From Jiangella alba (GTDB lineage Bacteria > Actinomycetota > Actinomycetes > Jiangellales > Jiangellaceae), in assembly GCF_900106035.1 (NCBI RefSeq), contig NZ_FNUC01000004.1, positions 1,116,001 to 1,180,000 on the forward strand: a DNA stretch of 64,000 nt, read 5' to 3'. Positions 35,671-43,861 of this stretch are shown piece by piece (position 1 is the stretch's first letter; each line of letters starts with the position of its first letter). The notes under the pieces are model-generated. The model was not told the DNA's origin. It saw only the letters and a program-made list of their open reading frames with translations, and ran no database searches. The position numbers and the translations under genes are program-made.

Positions 35671-36195
35671 TCAGCCGCCGGTGACGGTGACCGACTCGAT
35701 GACGACGGGCTCGAGCGGCCGGTCGGCGCGGTCGGTGGGGGTGCTGGCGATGGCGTCGACGACGTCGCGGCTGGCTTGGTCGGCCACCTCACCGAAGATG
35801 GTGTGACGACGGTTGAGGTGCGGCGTCTGCCCGACGGTGATGAAGAACTGCGAGCCGTTGGTGTTGGGTCCCGCGTTGGCCATGGCCAGCAGGTACGGCT
35901 TGTTGAACGCCAGCTCCGGGTGGAACTCGTCGGCGAAGTCGTAGCCGGGGCCGCCGGTGCCGTTGCCCAGAGGGTCGCCGCCCTGGATCATGAAGCCGCC
36001 GATGACGCGGTGGAAGACGGTGCCGTCGTACAGCTTGTCGCTGGTCTTCTCGCCGGTCTCGGGATTGACCCATTCACGCTCGCCCTTCGCGAGCTCGACG
36101 AAGTTGCGCACCGTCTTCGGCGCGTGGTTCGGCAGCAGAGCCACGGTGATGTCGCCGCGGTTGGTGTGCAGGGTGGCATGAAGCTCGTCGGCCAC
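35671..36195 (-). CDS. ppiA: Cyclophilin-type peptidyl-prolyl cis-trans isomerase
   Basis: 174 residues. Conserved cyclophilin residues occur in FHRVIGGFMIQGGDP, GSQFFITVGQTPHLN and HTIFGEV. No signal peptide, so cytoplasmic. The GTG at 36195 was chosen because ADELHATLHTNRGDI is the usual N-terminus. Located 22 bases upstream of the rhomboid gene, probably co-transcribed. Confidence 0.95.
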   Translation of the reverse strand: MADELHATLHTNRGDITVALLPNHAPKTVRNFVELAKGEREWVNPETGEKTSDKLYDGTVFHRVIGGFMIQGGDPLGNGTGGPGYDFADEFHPELAFNKPYLLAMANAGPNTNGSQFFITVGQTPHLNRRHTIFGEVADQASRDVVDAIASTPTDRADRPLEPVVIESVTVTGG

Positions 36196-36343
36196 GGGTA
36201 AGCCCTTCGCTGTCTGATGTCCTCGATTTGCTCCATCCTCGCACGCCGTGGCGTATGTCGGCATACGGTCGTCGGTAAGGCAAGATCGGGGGAGACACCA
36301 GGTACAGGGGCCCTGGCAGGCGATCCGACAAGGGAGGCCCAAC

Positions 36344-37087
36344 GTGAGCAGGCTATTCAGCATCCGGCGCAACGGCGGCACCGACGACGCCAAGGTGCGC
36401 ACGCAGGAGGCTGCGGAACAGGCCCGCCAGGCCGCGCGCGAGGCCGGCCGGCGTGCTCGTGAGGCCGCGACACCGGTGGTCGACTCCGCACGGGAGAAGC
36501 TGACGCCGGTGGTCGAGTCGGCCGTCGACAAGATGGCTCCGAAGGTCCAGGCGGCACGCGAGAAGGTCGGTCCGGCCGCCAACCAGGCCAAGGACACGCT
36601 GCTGCACGACGTCGTCCCGAAGGTCGCCGACTCGCTGGCCGTCGCGGCCGACAAGTTCTCCGAGCGCGCGCACGATCTGTCCGAGCGCACGGCCGCCCTC
36701 GCGGAGAAGACCGAGAAGCAGCGCAAGAAGAAGCGCCGCCGCAAGGTCGTCGCCGTGCTGGGCGGGTTCGCCGCCGCCGGCGCGGCGCTGGCCGCTGTGG
36801 TCCGCCGCCGTGGGCAGTCCGACCAGTGGACGACGTACGACCCGTCCACGGGCCCGTGGGCCCCGGCACCGGCTCCGGCGCCCGACGCCGAGTCGGCCGC
36901 CGAGGAAGAGCCGGCCCCGGTCGCGAAGAAGGCAGCCGCCGAGAAGCCGGCCGCCAAGAAGGCGCCGGCGAAGAAGAGCGCACCGGCCAAGAAGGCCACC
37001 GCGAAGAAGGCGCCGGCGAAGAAGTCCGCGCCCGCCTCGACCTCCGGCAACAGCACCCAGGGGACGCTCGACGGCAGCCAGAACTAA
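36344..37087 (+). CDS. DUF5324-like protein with Lys/Ala-rich tail
   Basis: 247 residues. A long amphipathic, apolipoprotein-like region (QEAAEQARQAAREAGRRARE; about 20-125) leads to a basic patch (QRKKKRRRK), one membrane helix (VVAVLGGFAAAGAALAAVV) and an acidic then histone-H1-like tail of PAKK repeats. DUF5324 proteins are found at this place near crgA in actinomycetes; function is unknown. The GTG start has an AGGGAGG ribosome site. The tail might bind nucleic acid (inference). Confidence 0.85.
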   Translation: MSRLFSIRRNGGTDDAKVRTQEAAEQARQAAREAGRRAREAATPVVDSAREKLTPVVESAVDKMAPKVQAAREKVGPAANQAKDTLLHDVVPKVADSLAVAADKFSERAHDLSERTAALAEKTEKQRKKKRRRKVVAVLGGFAAAGAALAAVVRRRGQSDQWTTYDPSTGPWAPAPAPAPDAESAAEEEPAPVAKKAAAEKPAAKKAPAKKSAPAKKATAKKAPAKKSAPASTSGNSTQGTLDGSQN

Positions 37088-37131
37088 CCAACGAGCCAGC
37101 GAGCCGGCTGACGAGACCGCCGCCCGGGCGA

Positions 37132-37232
37132 TGTGGAGTGTGCGGCGGGTGCGGAGCCGGCGTCAAGAGCGTGCGCGGCCTGCTTCACCGCCGCGAAGCG
37201 GAGCCGGCGCAGCACCCGCCGCACGCTCCACA
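37132..37232. terminator. Long inverted repeat between convergent genes
   Basis: TGTGGAG-GTGCGGCGGGTGC-type arms of 21 bases (37132-37152 and 37212-37232, one mismatch) enclose about 59 bases with internal GGAGCCGGCG repeats. It separates the DUF5324-like gene from cobT and could end transcription both ways, although the loop is longer than usual for a terminator. Confidence 0.6.
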
Positions 37233-37237
37233 ACCAC

Positions 37238-38290
37238 CTAGGCGTTCTTCGTGACGTCGGCGAGCGTCGCCATCTCGGCGAGCACGCGTGCGGCGGCCTG
37301 CACCAGCGGCACCGCCAGCAACGCGCCGGTGCCCTCACCGAGGCGTAGCGAGAGGTCGAGCAGGGCCGGTTCGCCGAGGCGGTCGGGCAGCGTGTGCCCG
37401 CCCGGCTCGGCCGACGTGTGTCCGGCGACGAGGTAGCCGGCGGCCTCCGGGCAGAGCGCGACGGCCGCCAGTGCGGCGGCTCCGGCCACGACACCGTCGA
37501 CGAGGACGGGGACGCGGGCGGCCGCGCCGGCCAGCATGACGCCGGCCAGGGCGGCGTGCTCCAGCCCGCCCAGCGACGCCAGGGTGCCCAGGGCGCCGTG
37601 GTCGGGTGCGGCGGCGTGCCGGGCCAGCGCCGTGCGCACCACGCCGACCTTGTGCGCCGTCCGGCCGTGGTCGAGGTTGGCGCCCTTCCCCGTGACATCG
37701 GCCGGGTCGGCGCCGGTGTACGCCGCGATCAGGGCGGCCGACGCGGTCGTGTTGCCGATGCCGACCTCGCCGGTCACCAGCAGGTCGGCGCCGCCGTCGA
37801 TCAGTTCGGCCGCGACCTGGGCGCCCGCCAGGATCGCCGTCCGGCACTCGTCCAGCGTCATGGCCGGCTCGACGGCGAGGTCGCGGGTGCCGCTGCGCAC
37901 CCGCTCGTCGCGAACGCCGTCGGGCACCGGGCCGAGCCGCAGCGTCCCGACATCGGCCACCACGACCCGCGCGCCCACCGTCCGCGCGATGGCGTTGACG
38001 GCGGCGCCACCAGCGGCCACGGTCGCGACCATCGCCGCCGTGACCTCCTGCGGCCAGTCCGACACCCCCTCGGCGTGCACGCCGTGGTCGGCCGCGGCCA
38101 CGACCACCACGGGCGCCGACGGCACCGGCGGCGGGCACTGCCCGCTCATCGCCGCCAGCCGGGCGCCGAGGTGCTCCAGCCGGCCCAGGCTGCCCGGCGG
38201 CTTGGCCAGCCCGGCGTGCCGGTCGCGGGCCCGCTGAAGGGCCTCCTGGTCGACCGGGCGGACCGCCGCGATCAGTTCCTCCACCGTCAT
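37238..38290 (-). CDS. cobT: Nicotinate-nucleotide--dimethylbenzimidazole phosphoribosyltransferase
   Basis: 350 residues, the usual CobT length. Motifs include AKPPGSLGRLEHLG, ADHGVHAEGVS, EVGIGNTTASAAL and the C-terminal catalytic Glu region RLGEGTGALLAVPL. It makes alpha-ribazole phosphate for the lower ligand of cobalamin. ATG 38290 overlaps the upstream fusion gene (ATGA). Last gene of the riboswitch-led operon. Confidence 0.96.
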   Translation of the reverse strand: MTVEELIAAVRPVDQEALQRARDRHAGLAKPPGSLGRLEHLGARLAAMSGQCPPPVPSAPVVVVAAADHGVHAEGVSDWPQEVTAAMVATVAAGGAAVNAIARTVGARVVVADVGTLRLGPVPDGVRDERVRSGTRDLAVEPAMTLDECRTAILAGAQVAAELIDGGADLLVTGEVGIGNTTASAALIAAYTGADPADVTGKGANLDHGRTAHKVGVVRTALARHAAAPDHGALGTLASLGGLEHAALAGVMLAGAAARVPVLVDGVVAGAAALAAVALCPEAAGYLVAGHTSAEPGGHTLPDRLGEPALLDLSLRLGEGTGALLAVPLVQAAARVLAEMATLADVTKNA

Positions 38291-39939
38291 GCCGGGCTCC
38301 CGTCCTCGATGGTGCGCAGCGCGGCGACCAGCCGCGCGGTGGTCTCCCGGTCCCGGACGGCGACCCGCACGGCGCGGTCGTCCAGGCCCGGGAAGGTGTC
38401 GGCCCGCCGGGCGGCCAGGCCGTGTTCCAGCAGCCGCTCGCGCAGCCCCGGCCGCTCGGCCTGGACCAGCACGAAGTTCGCGTGCGCGTCCCACACCCGC
38501 GGGCCGCCGAGCGCGCGGATGGCGATGATCAGCTCGGCCCGCAGCTCGGCGACGGCGGCGGCCCGGGCGCGCCGCTCGTCCTCGGCGACGGGCGAGGTCA
38601 GGGCCTCGATCGCGGTCAGGGCGAGGCTGTTGACGCTCCACGGCTGACGGCGGGCGGCGAGCCGCGCGACGATGTCCGGCGGGCCGGTGACGTAGCCGAC
38701 CCGCAGGCCGGCCAGCCCCCACAGCTTCGTCAGGCTCCGCACGGCGACGACGCCTGGGAGGTCGCGGCGCCCGGCCACGCCGCCGGCGTCGTCCAGGAAC
38801 TCGGCGAACGCCTCGTCGACGACGACGGTGCGGCCGGGCCGGGCCAGCGCGGCGACGGTCTCGACCGGATCGAGCACGCCGGTCGGGTTGTCCGGCCGCC
38901 CGAGCACGACGAGGTCGGCGTCGGACGGGACGGCGGACGGGTCCAGCCGCCAGCCCTGCTCGGGGCGGCGCCACACCCGGACGACCGGGACGCCGGCCGC
39001 TCGCAGCGCCGCCTCCGGCTCGGTGAACGACGGGTGCACGCAGGCGGCCAGCCGCGGCCGGAGCGCGTCGGCCAGCAGCCAGAACGCCTCCGCGGCGCCG
39101 TCGACGACCAGGCACTCCTCCGGTGGACGTCCGTGCCGGGCGGCCGCCGCGGCCCGGGCGGCGCGGTCGTCGGGATAGGCCGCGAGGTCACGTACGGCCG
39201 CCGCCAGCCGGTCGGCCAGCCACGGCGGCGGCCCCGGCTGCACGTTGACGGCGAGGTCGGTCGCGCCCGGCGGGACCTGCGTGTCGCCGTGCTCGCGCAG
39301 CCGCGGGTCGGCGGGGGCGGCCGGCGGGGCGTCGGGCTCGAGCCGCACCACCCGGCCGCCCACCACGAGCAGCGCCTCGTCCGCCGCCGCCGACAGCGTC
39401 TGCACGGCGCGTCCGTGCACGTCGACGTAGAGGCGGGCGCCGGGCCCGCCGGCGTGCACGCCGAGGCCCGGCTGGCCGGCGATGACCACCACCTCGACGT
39501 CCAGCGCGGCGACCGCGCCGGTGAACGCCCGCAGCGCCGCCACCACGGCGTCCTCGGCGCGGGCCCTCCGGTCGGAGTCGGGCACGTCGTCGCCGACGAA
39601 CACGCCGGCCGACTCCAGTGTCTCGGCCAGCCACGTGTCCAGCGCGTCGACCAGCACGAACGTCCCGTCGCCCGCCTCGGCCACGGCGGCGGCCAGGTCG
39701 AACGTCTCGAGCGTGCGCCAGTGCGGCGGGCGGTCGGCGCGGTGCCGCTCGACCCGCGCCTTGAACTCCTCGTCCCGGACCACGGCCGGCGCGACGACCA
39801 CGACCGGACGGCCGCTGGCCTCGGCCCGCCGCGCCGCTAGCCCCGACTTGCCCGACTTCTGCCCGCCCAGGACGAGCGTCAGCCGCCCTCGCGGCGACGG
39901 GCCGGGCTGGGGGCGTGGCGGGTGCGGCGGCAGGTTCAC
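38287..39939 (-). CDS. Fused adenosylcobinamide kinase (CobU) and CobC/CobD-type PLP enzyme
   Basis: 550 residues. The N-terminal ~190 are CobU/CobP: P-loop GGQKSGKSG at about 25 and the nucleotide-binding motif LVDALDTWL. The C-terminal ~330 are a fold-type I PLP enzyme of the Rv2231c/CobC group with GRPDNPTG and PLP lysine in SLTKLWGLAGLR (about 403), expected to make aminopropanol phosphate or act on threonine phosphate. Both steps belong to corrinoid side-chain and nucleotide-loop assembly. GTG 39939 overlaps cobS. The usual CobU RGD-type guanylylation residues are only partly recognisable, so the guanylyltransferase activity is less certain. Confidence 0.88.
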   Translation of the reverse strand: MNLPPHPPRPQPGPSPRGRLTLVLGGQKSGKSGLAARRAEASGRPVVVVAPAVVRDEEFKARVERHRADRPPHWRTLETFDLAAAVAEAGDGTFVLVDALDTWLAETLESAGVFVGDDVPDSDRRARAEDAVVAALRAFTGAVAALDVEVVVIAGQPGLGVHAGGPGARLYVDVHGRAVQTLSAAADEALLVVGGRVVRLEPDAPPAAPADPRLREHGDTQVPPGATDLAVNVQPGPPPWLADRLAAAVRDLAAYPDDRAARAAAAARHGRPPEECLVVDGAAEAFWLLADALRPRLAACVHPSFTEPEAALRAAGVPVVRVWRRPEQGWRLDPSAVPSDADLVVLGRPDNPTGVLDPVETVAALARPGRTVVVDEAFAEFLDDAGGVAGRRDLPGVVAVRSLTKLWGLAGLRVGYVTGPPDIVARLAARRQPWSVNSLALTAIEALTSPVAEDERRARAAAVAELRAELIIAIRALGGPRVWDAHANFVLVQAERPGLRERLLEHGLAARRADTFPGLDDRAVRVAVRDRETTARLVAALRTIEDGSPA

Positions 39940-40696
39940 AGCAGGTCCTCCTGGACGAGGGCCGCGACGGCGATCGCGACCGCGAGGGTGGTCAGGGCCA
40001 CGGCGGCGCCGAGCACGTCGCCGGTGACGCCGCCGATGCGCCGCCGAGCCGCGCGACGCAGCCCGAGCACCGGGACGGCGGCCGCGGCGAGCAGCACCGG
40101 CGCCCACCAACCGGCCGTCAGCACGGCCACGACCAGCACGGTTGCCGCCGCCACCAGTGAGTCCACCACACCGAGCCGGCCGAGGCGGCGGCCCTGGCCG
40201 TCGGTGCGGGCCGGCGGCAGCCAGGCGGCCAGCACCAGCGGCGCCGCCCGCCCGATGACGTGACCGGCGACCAGGAGCCGGGCGACGTCGGCGAACGCGT
40301 CCGAGCCGGCGCCGACGGTGGCCAGCAGCGCGACCCGCAGCAGCAGGTCACCGGCCAGCGCCAGTGCGCCGTACGTGCCGAGCCGGCTGTCGCGCATGAT
40401 CTCCAGGCGCCGCTCGCGCGTCGCGCCGCCCCACAGGCCGTCGGCGGTGTCGGCGAGGCCGTCCTCGTGCAACGCGCCGGTCACGATCACCGTCACCAGC
40501 ACCGCGGCCACCGCACCGACCAGCGGACCGGCCAGCCCGTCCGCCACCCACCAGACGCCCAGCCCGGCCCCCCGACCACCACGCCCACCAGCGGGAACCA
40601 CGCGCCCGCCCGGTCCAGCGCGGGCCCCGAGAACGGCGCCGGCCCGACCGGGATACGGGTCAGGAACCCGACCGCCGCCCGCAGCGCCCCGATCAC
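39936..40696 (-). pseudogene. cobS: Cobalamin synthase cobS with an apparent one-base frameshift
   Basis: The N-terminus IGALRAAVGFLTRIPVGPAPF reads in one frame for about 41 codons, and the rest (WWVADGLAGPLVGA, LHEDGLADTADGLWGG) continues in another. The switch falls at a run of six C on the plus strand (40568-40573); one extra base there restores VGGAGLGVWWVADG and a normal ~253-residue CobS. The gene length is one base short of a multiple of three. Start and stop still overlap their neighbours (GTGA), so the gene is otherwise intact. A sequencing error, a fresh mutation or slippage at the run would all explain this. CobS joins GDP-cobinamide to alpha-ribazole in the membrane. Confidence 0.85.
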
Positions 40697-42084
40697 GACA
40701 GCCCCGCCAGCGACCGCAGCACCCCGGTGTCCACGTGCGCCTCCACCACGTCGGCCAGCCGCTCGAACGTCGCGTCCAGCGTGCGCGTCGGCCGGGCACC
40801 GAACAGTGCCTGGAGCACCGCCTCGTCCTCGAACCACCCGTGCGGGTACCACCCGGCGACGTTCCCGTCGACGGCGAGGACGACGTCCGTTCCCGAAGCG
40901 TCGACGGTGCGGCCCTGCCTGATCTCGTACCCCGACACGGGCAGCCCGCTCAGCGCGGCCCACGGCGGATCCAGTGCCGGCAGCGTCAGCGACCCCCGCT
41001 GGACCAGCTTGTCGCGGGCGAACGTCGTGGTCAGCGGCAGCAGGCCGAGCCCGTCACCGGAGCCGTCGACGCCGTACGGGTCCTCCAGCCGCCGCCCGAG
41101 CAGCTGCAGCCCGCCGCAGACGCCCAGCACCCGCACCCCGGCCCGCGCCGCCGCCACGACGGCGGCGTCCAGACCCGACGCCCGCAGCCACGCGAGGTCG
41201 GACGCGACGTGCTTCGACCCGGGCAGGATCACCGTCGACGCGCCGTCGAGGTGCCAAGGCTGCGTCGCCCAGCGCACGTCCGCGACCTGCTCCACCAGGG
41301 CGAACTCGTCGAGGTTGGACGCGGCCGGGTAGCGGACGATCGCGACCGGCGGCAGCCCGCCGCGCACCGGCGCCCGCAGCGCCGCGCCGTCCTCGTCGGG
41401 GAGGTCGTGCCGGATCATCGGGACGACGCCGACGGTGGGCACGCCGGTCAGCCGTTCCAGCTGCTCCGGGCCGGGCGGCAGCAGCGACGCGTCGCCGCGG
41501 AACCGGTTGAGCACGAAGCCGCGGATGCGCCGCTGGTGCTGTGGCGGCAGCAGCGCCCACGTGCCGTAGAGGTGTGCGAACGCGCCGCCGCGGTCGATGT
41601 CGACGGCGAGCAGCACGGGAGCGTCGGCCCGCTCGGCGACGCGCATGTTGACGATGTCGTTGGCGGCGAGGTTGATCTCGGCCGGGCTGCCCGCGCCCTC
41701 GATGACGACGACGTCGTACTCGTCCAGCAGCTCGGCCAGCGCGTTCTCGACCGTGGGCCAGAGCGCCTCGCTGCGGTCGCGCCACGGCCGCCGGGACAGC
41801 TCGGCGTCGACCCGGCCGAGCCGCACGACCTGGCTGGTCCCGGACTCGGGCTTGAGCAGGACGGGGTTCATCCGCACCTCGGGCTCGACGCCCGCGGCGC
41901 GCGCCTGCAGCCACTGCGCGACGCCGATCTCGCCGCCGTCGACCACCCGCGCGTTGTTCGACATGTTCTGCGCCTTGAACGGCGCCACCGTCAGGCCCTG
42001 ACGCGCGTACCAGCGGCACAGCGCGGTGGTGAGCAGGCTCTTCCCCGCCCAGCTGGTGCAGCCCTGGATCATGACGGCGCTCAT
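40693..42084 (-). CDS. cobQ: Cobyric acid synthase
   Basis: 463 residues. The N-terminal dethiobiotin-synthetase-like domain (MIQGCTSWAGKSLLTTALCR; AQNMSNNA) is followed by a class I amidotransferase-like domain with Cys in GVCGGLQLLG and a C-terminal YPHGWFED segment. It amidates corrin side chains using glutamine and ATP. ATG 42084 overlaps cbiB (ATGA). In a salvage operon it can act on imported incomplete corrinoids. Confidence 0.95.
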   Translation of the reverse strand: MSAVMIQGCTSWAGKSLLTTALCRWYARQGLTVAPFKAQNMSNNARVVDGGEIGVAQWLQARAAGVEPEVRMNPVLLKPESGTSQVVRLGRVDAELSRRPWRDRSEALWPTVENALAELLDEYDVVVIEGAGSPAEINLAANDIVNMRVAERADAPVLLAVDIDRGGAFAHLYGTWALLPPQHQRRIRGFVLNRFRGDASLLPPGPEQLERLTGVPTVGVVPMIRHDLPDEDGAALRAPVRGGLPPVAIVRYPAASNLDEFALVEQVADVRWATQPWHLDGASTVILPGSKHVASDLAWLRASGLDAAVVAAARAGVRVLGVCGGLQLLGRRLEDPYGVDGSGDGLGLLPLTTTFARDKLVQRGSLTLPALDPPWAALSGLPVSGYEIRQGRTVDASGTDVVLAVDGNVAGWYPHGWFEDEAVLQALFGARPTRTLDATFERLADVVEAHVDTGVLRSLAGLS

Positions 42085-43052
42085 AGGCCCCGCACCCCCG
42101 CGACGACGGCGGCAGCGGCGGCCAGCGCCCATCCGCGGCGCCGGGCCAGCCGCAGCGCCGCGGCGACGCCGTCAGACGACACCGCCCGGCCACCCGCGCC
42201 CAGGTCGTAGACGCCGGGCTTGGCGAGGTGCACCCCGAGCCGCAGCGCCAGCGCCGCCATCGGCCAGCCCGCATTCGGCGACGGGGTCAGTGCGGCCTCG
42301 GCGCGCAGCCGGCCCCACGGCACCCGGCGACCGGCCAGCAACAGGCCGGTGATCCGTGCGGGCAGCAGATTGAGCAGGTCGTCGGCGCGGGCCGCGACTC
42401 GGCCGGCGTGGTTCCAGCGTGGCGTGCGGTAGCCCCACACGGCGTCGGCGGTGTTGGCGAACCGGTATGCCGCGGCCGCGGGCAGCCCGCCCGCCGCGTA
42501 CCAGAGCAGCGGCGCGACGACGGAGTCGGACAGGTTCTCGCCCAGCGACTCGACCGCCGCCTGCCGGACCTCGTCGGCCGTCAGGGCGGACACGTCGCGG
42601 CTGACGATGCGCGCCACGGCCGCCCGGCCCGCCGTCACGCCACCGGAGACCAGGGCCCGCTCGACCCCGGCGACCTCGTCGAGCAGCATGCGGTGCGCGA
42701 ACAGCGGCCACAGCGCCGCGCCGGCGACGACCGGGCGCATCGGACCGGGCAGCCGTCCCGCCGCCCGCGACACCACGACGCCCGCTCCGTACGCCGTCGC
42801 CGCGCCCACGGCCCACGCCAGCCCGCCGGCCACCACCGCGCGAGCCGGTGGACCCGGCGGCACCCGCCGCCCGGCCCACGTCAGGTAGCGCCCGGCCCAG
42901 CGCACCGGGTGCGCGGCCAGCGGCGGCTCCCGGAACGCGGCGTCCAGCCCCACGGCGACCGCGACGGCTGCCGCGGCGCCAGCCCGTCGCCCTTTGCAAT
43001 GAGCACCGATACGCACCGGTGCGTAGTAGTGCTCATTGCAAAGGGGGCTCAT
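42081..43052 (-). CDS. cobD: Adenosylcobinamide-phosphate synthase, CobD/CbiB
   Basis: 323 residues with several membrane segments. The family start (GLDAAFREPPLAAHPVRWAG) and SLGENLSDSVVAPLLWY, NTADAVWGYR and LTPSPNAGWPMAALA are clear. It attaches aminopropanol (phosphate) to the corrin ring. Residues 3-21 (CNEHYYAPVRIGAHCKG) are not family sequence: they come from a 56-base palindrome lying just inside the start. ATG 43052 overlaps the ATPase stop (ATGA), which supports it; a later start inside the gene would drop the palindrome. Confidence 0.9.
   Translation of the reverse strand: MSPLCNEHYYAPVRIGAHCKGRRAGAAAAVAVAVGLDAAFREPPLAAHPVRWAGRYLTWAGRRVPPGPPARAVVAGGLAWAVGAATAYGAGVVVSRAAGRLPGPMRPVVAGAALWPLFAHRMLLDEVAGVERALVSGGVTAGRAAVARIVSRDVSALTADEVRQAAVESLGENLSDSVVAPLLWYAAGGLPAAAAYRFANTADAVWGYRTPRWNHAGRVAARADDLLNLLPARITGLLLAGRRVPWGRLRAEAALTPSPNAGWPMAALALRLGVHLAKPGVYDLGAGGRAVSSDGVAAALRLARRRGWALAAAAAVVAGVRGL
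42990..43045. repeat. 56-bp palindrome at the start of cobD/cbiB
   Basis: Outer arms of 17 bases (42990-43006 and 43029-43045) are perfectly complementary. After a 3-base bulge an inner 8-base stem (TACGCACC/GGTGCGTA) closes with no loop. The whole lies within codons 3-21 of the gene. Confidence 0.92.
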
Positions 43053-43861
43053 GCGACCCCGCCGACGTCGCGGACGCCACCGGCCGGGCGGGAGCGCAGC
43101 GGCACCACGACGACACCGCCGTGCGGATCGGTCACGACCCGCACGCGCGCCCCGTAGTGCTCGCGGATCAGCTCCTCGGTCAGCACCTCCTGCGCCGACC
43201 CCTGCGCGACCACGCGGCCGTCGACCAGCAGCACCAGGTGGTCGGCGAACTGCCCGGCGGTGGTGAGGTCGTGCAGCGCGCTGACCACCGTCAGTCCACG
43301 CGACGCCCGCAGCTCGTCGACCAGTTCCAGCACCTGCTGGGCGTGCCCGAGGTCCAGCGAGGAGGTCGGCTCGTCCAGCAGCAGCACCGGCGCCTGCTGG
43401 GCCAGCGCCCGGGCGAGGACGGAGCGCTGGAACTCGCCGCCGGACAGCTCGGTGACCATGCGATCGGACAGCGACCGCAGCTCCAGCGTGTCCAGCAGCT
43501 CGCCGGCCACCGCGAGGTCCTCCGCCGACTCCGTCCCCAGGTAGGGGACGTACGGCGTGCGCCCGAGCAGCACGTAGTCGAGGACGGTCATGCCGTCGGG
43601 CCGGGCCGGGTCCTGCGGGACGACGGCGACCAGCCGGGCCCGCTCGCGCGAGCGCAGCCGGGCGACCTCGACGCCGTCGAAGGCGATGACGCCGGCGTGC
43701 TCGACCGCACCGGACACCGCCCGCAGCAGCGTCGACTTGCCGGCGCCGTTCGGTCCGACCAGCGTCATCCACGTCCCGGCCGGGACGCTGAGGCTGACGT
43801 CGTCGACCACCCGGCGCTCCAGCAGGGTGACGCCGACGCCCTCGACGGTCAGGGTGGTCAC
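43049..43861 (-). CDS. btuD: Cobalamin/iron-siderophore ABC transporter ATPase (BtuD/FecE type)
   Basis: 270 residues: Walker A GPNGAGKST, Q-loop VPQDPARP, signature LSGGEFQRSVLARAL, Walker B VLLLDEPTSSLD and the switch His in SALHDL. It energises the FecCD-type permease encoded just upstream (GTGA overlap). Given the riboswitch and cob genes the cargo is most likely a corrinoid. Confidence 0.94.
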   Translation of the reverse strand: MTTLTVEGVGVTLLERRVVDDVSLSVPAGTWMTLVGPNGAGKSTLLRAVSGAVEHAGVIAFDGVEVARLRSRERARLVAVVPQDPARPDGMTVLDYVLLGRTPYVPYLGTESAEDLAVAGELLDTLELRSLSDRMVTELSGGEFQRSVLARALAQQAPVLLLDEPTSSLDLGHAQQVLELVDELRASRGLTVVSALHDLTTAGQFADHLVLLVDGRVVAQGSAQEVLTEELIREHYGARVRVVTDPHGGVVVVPLRSRPAGGVRDVGGVA

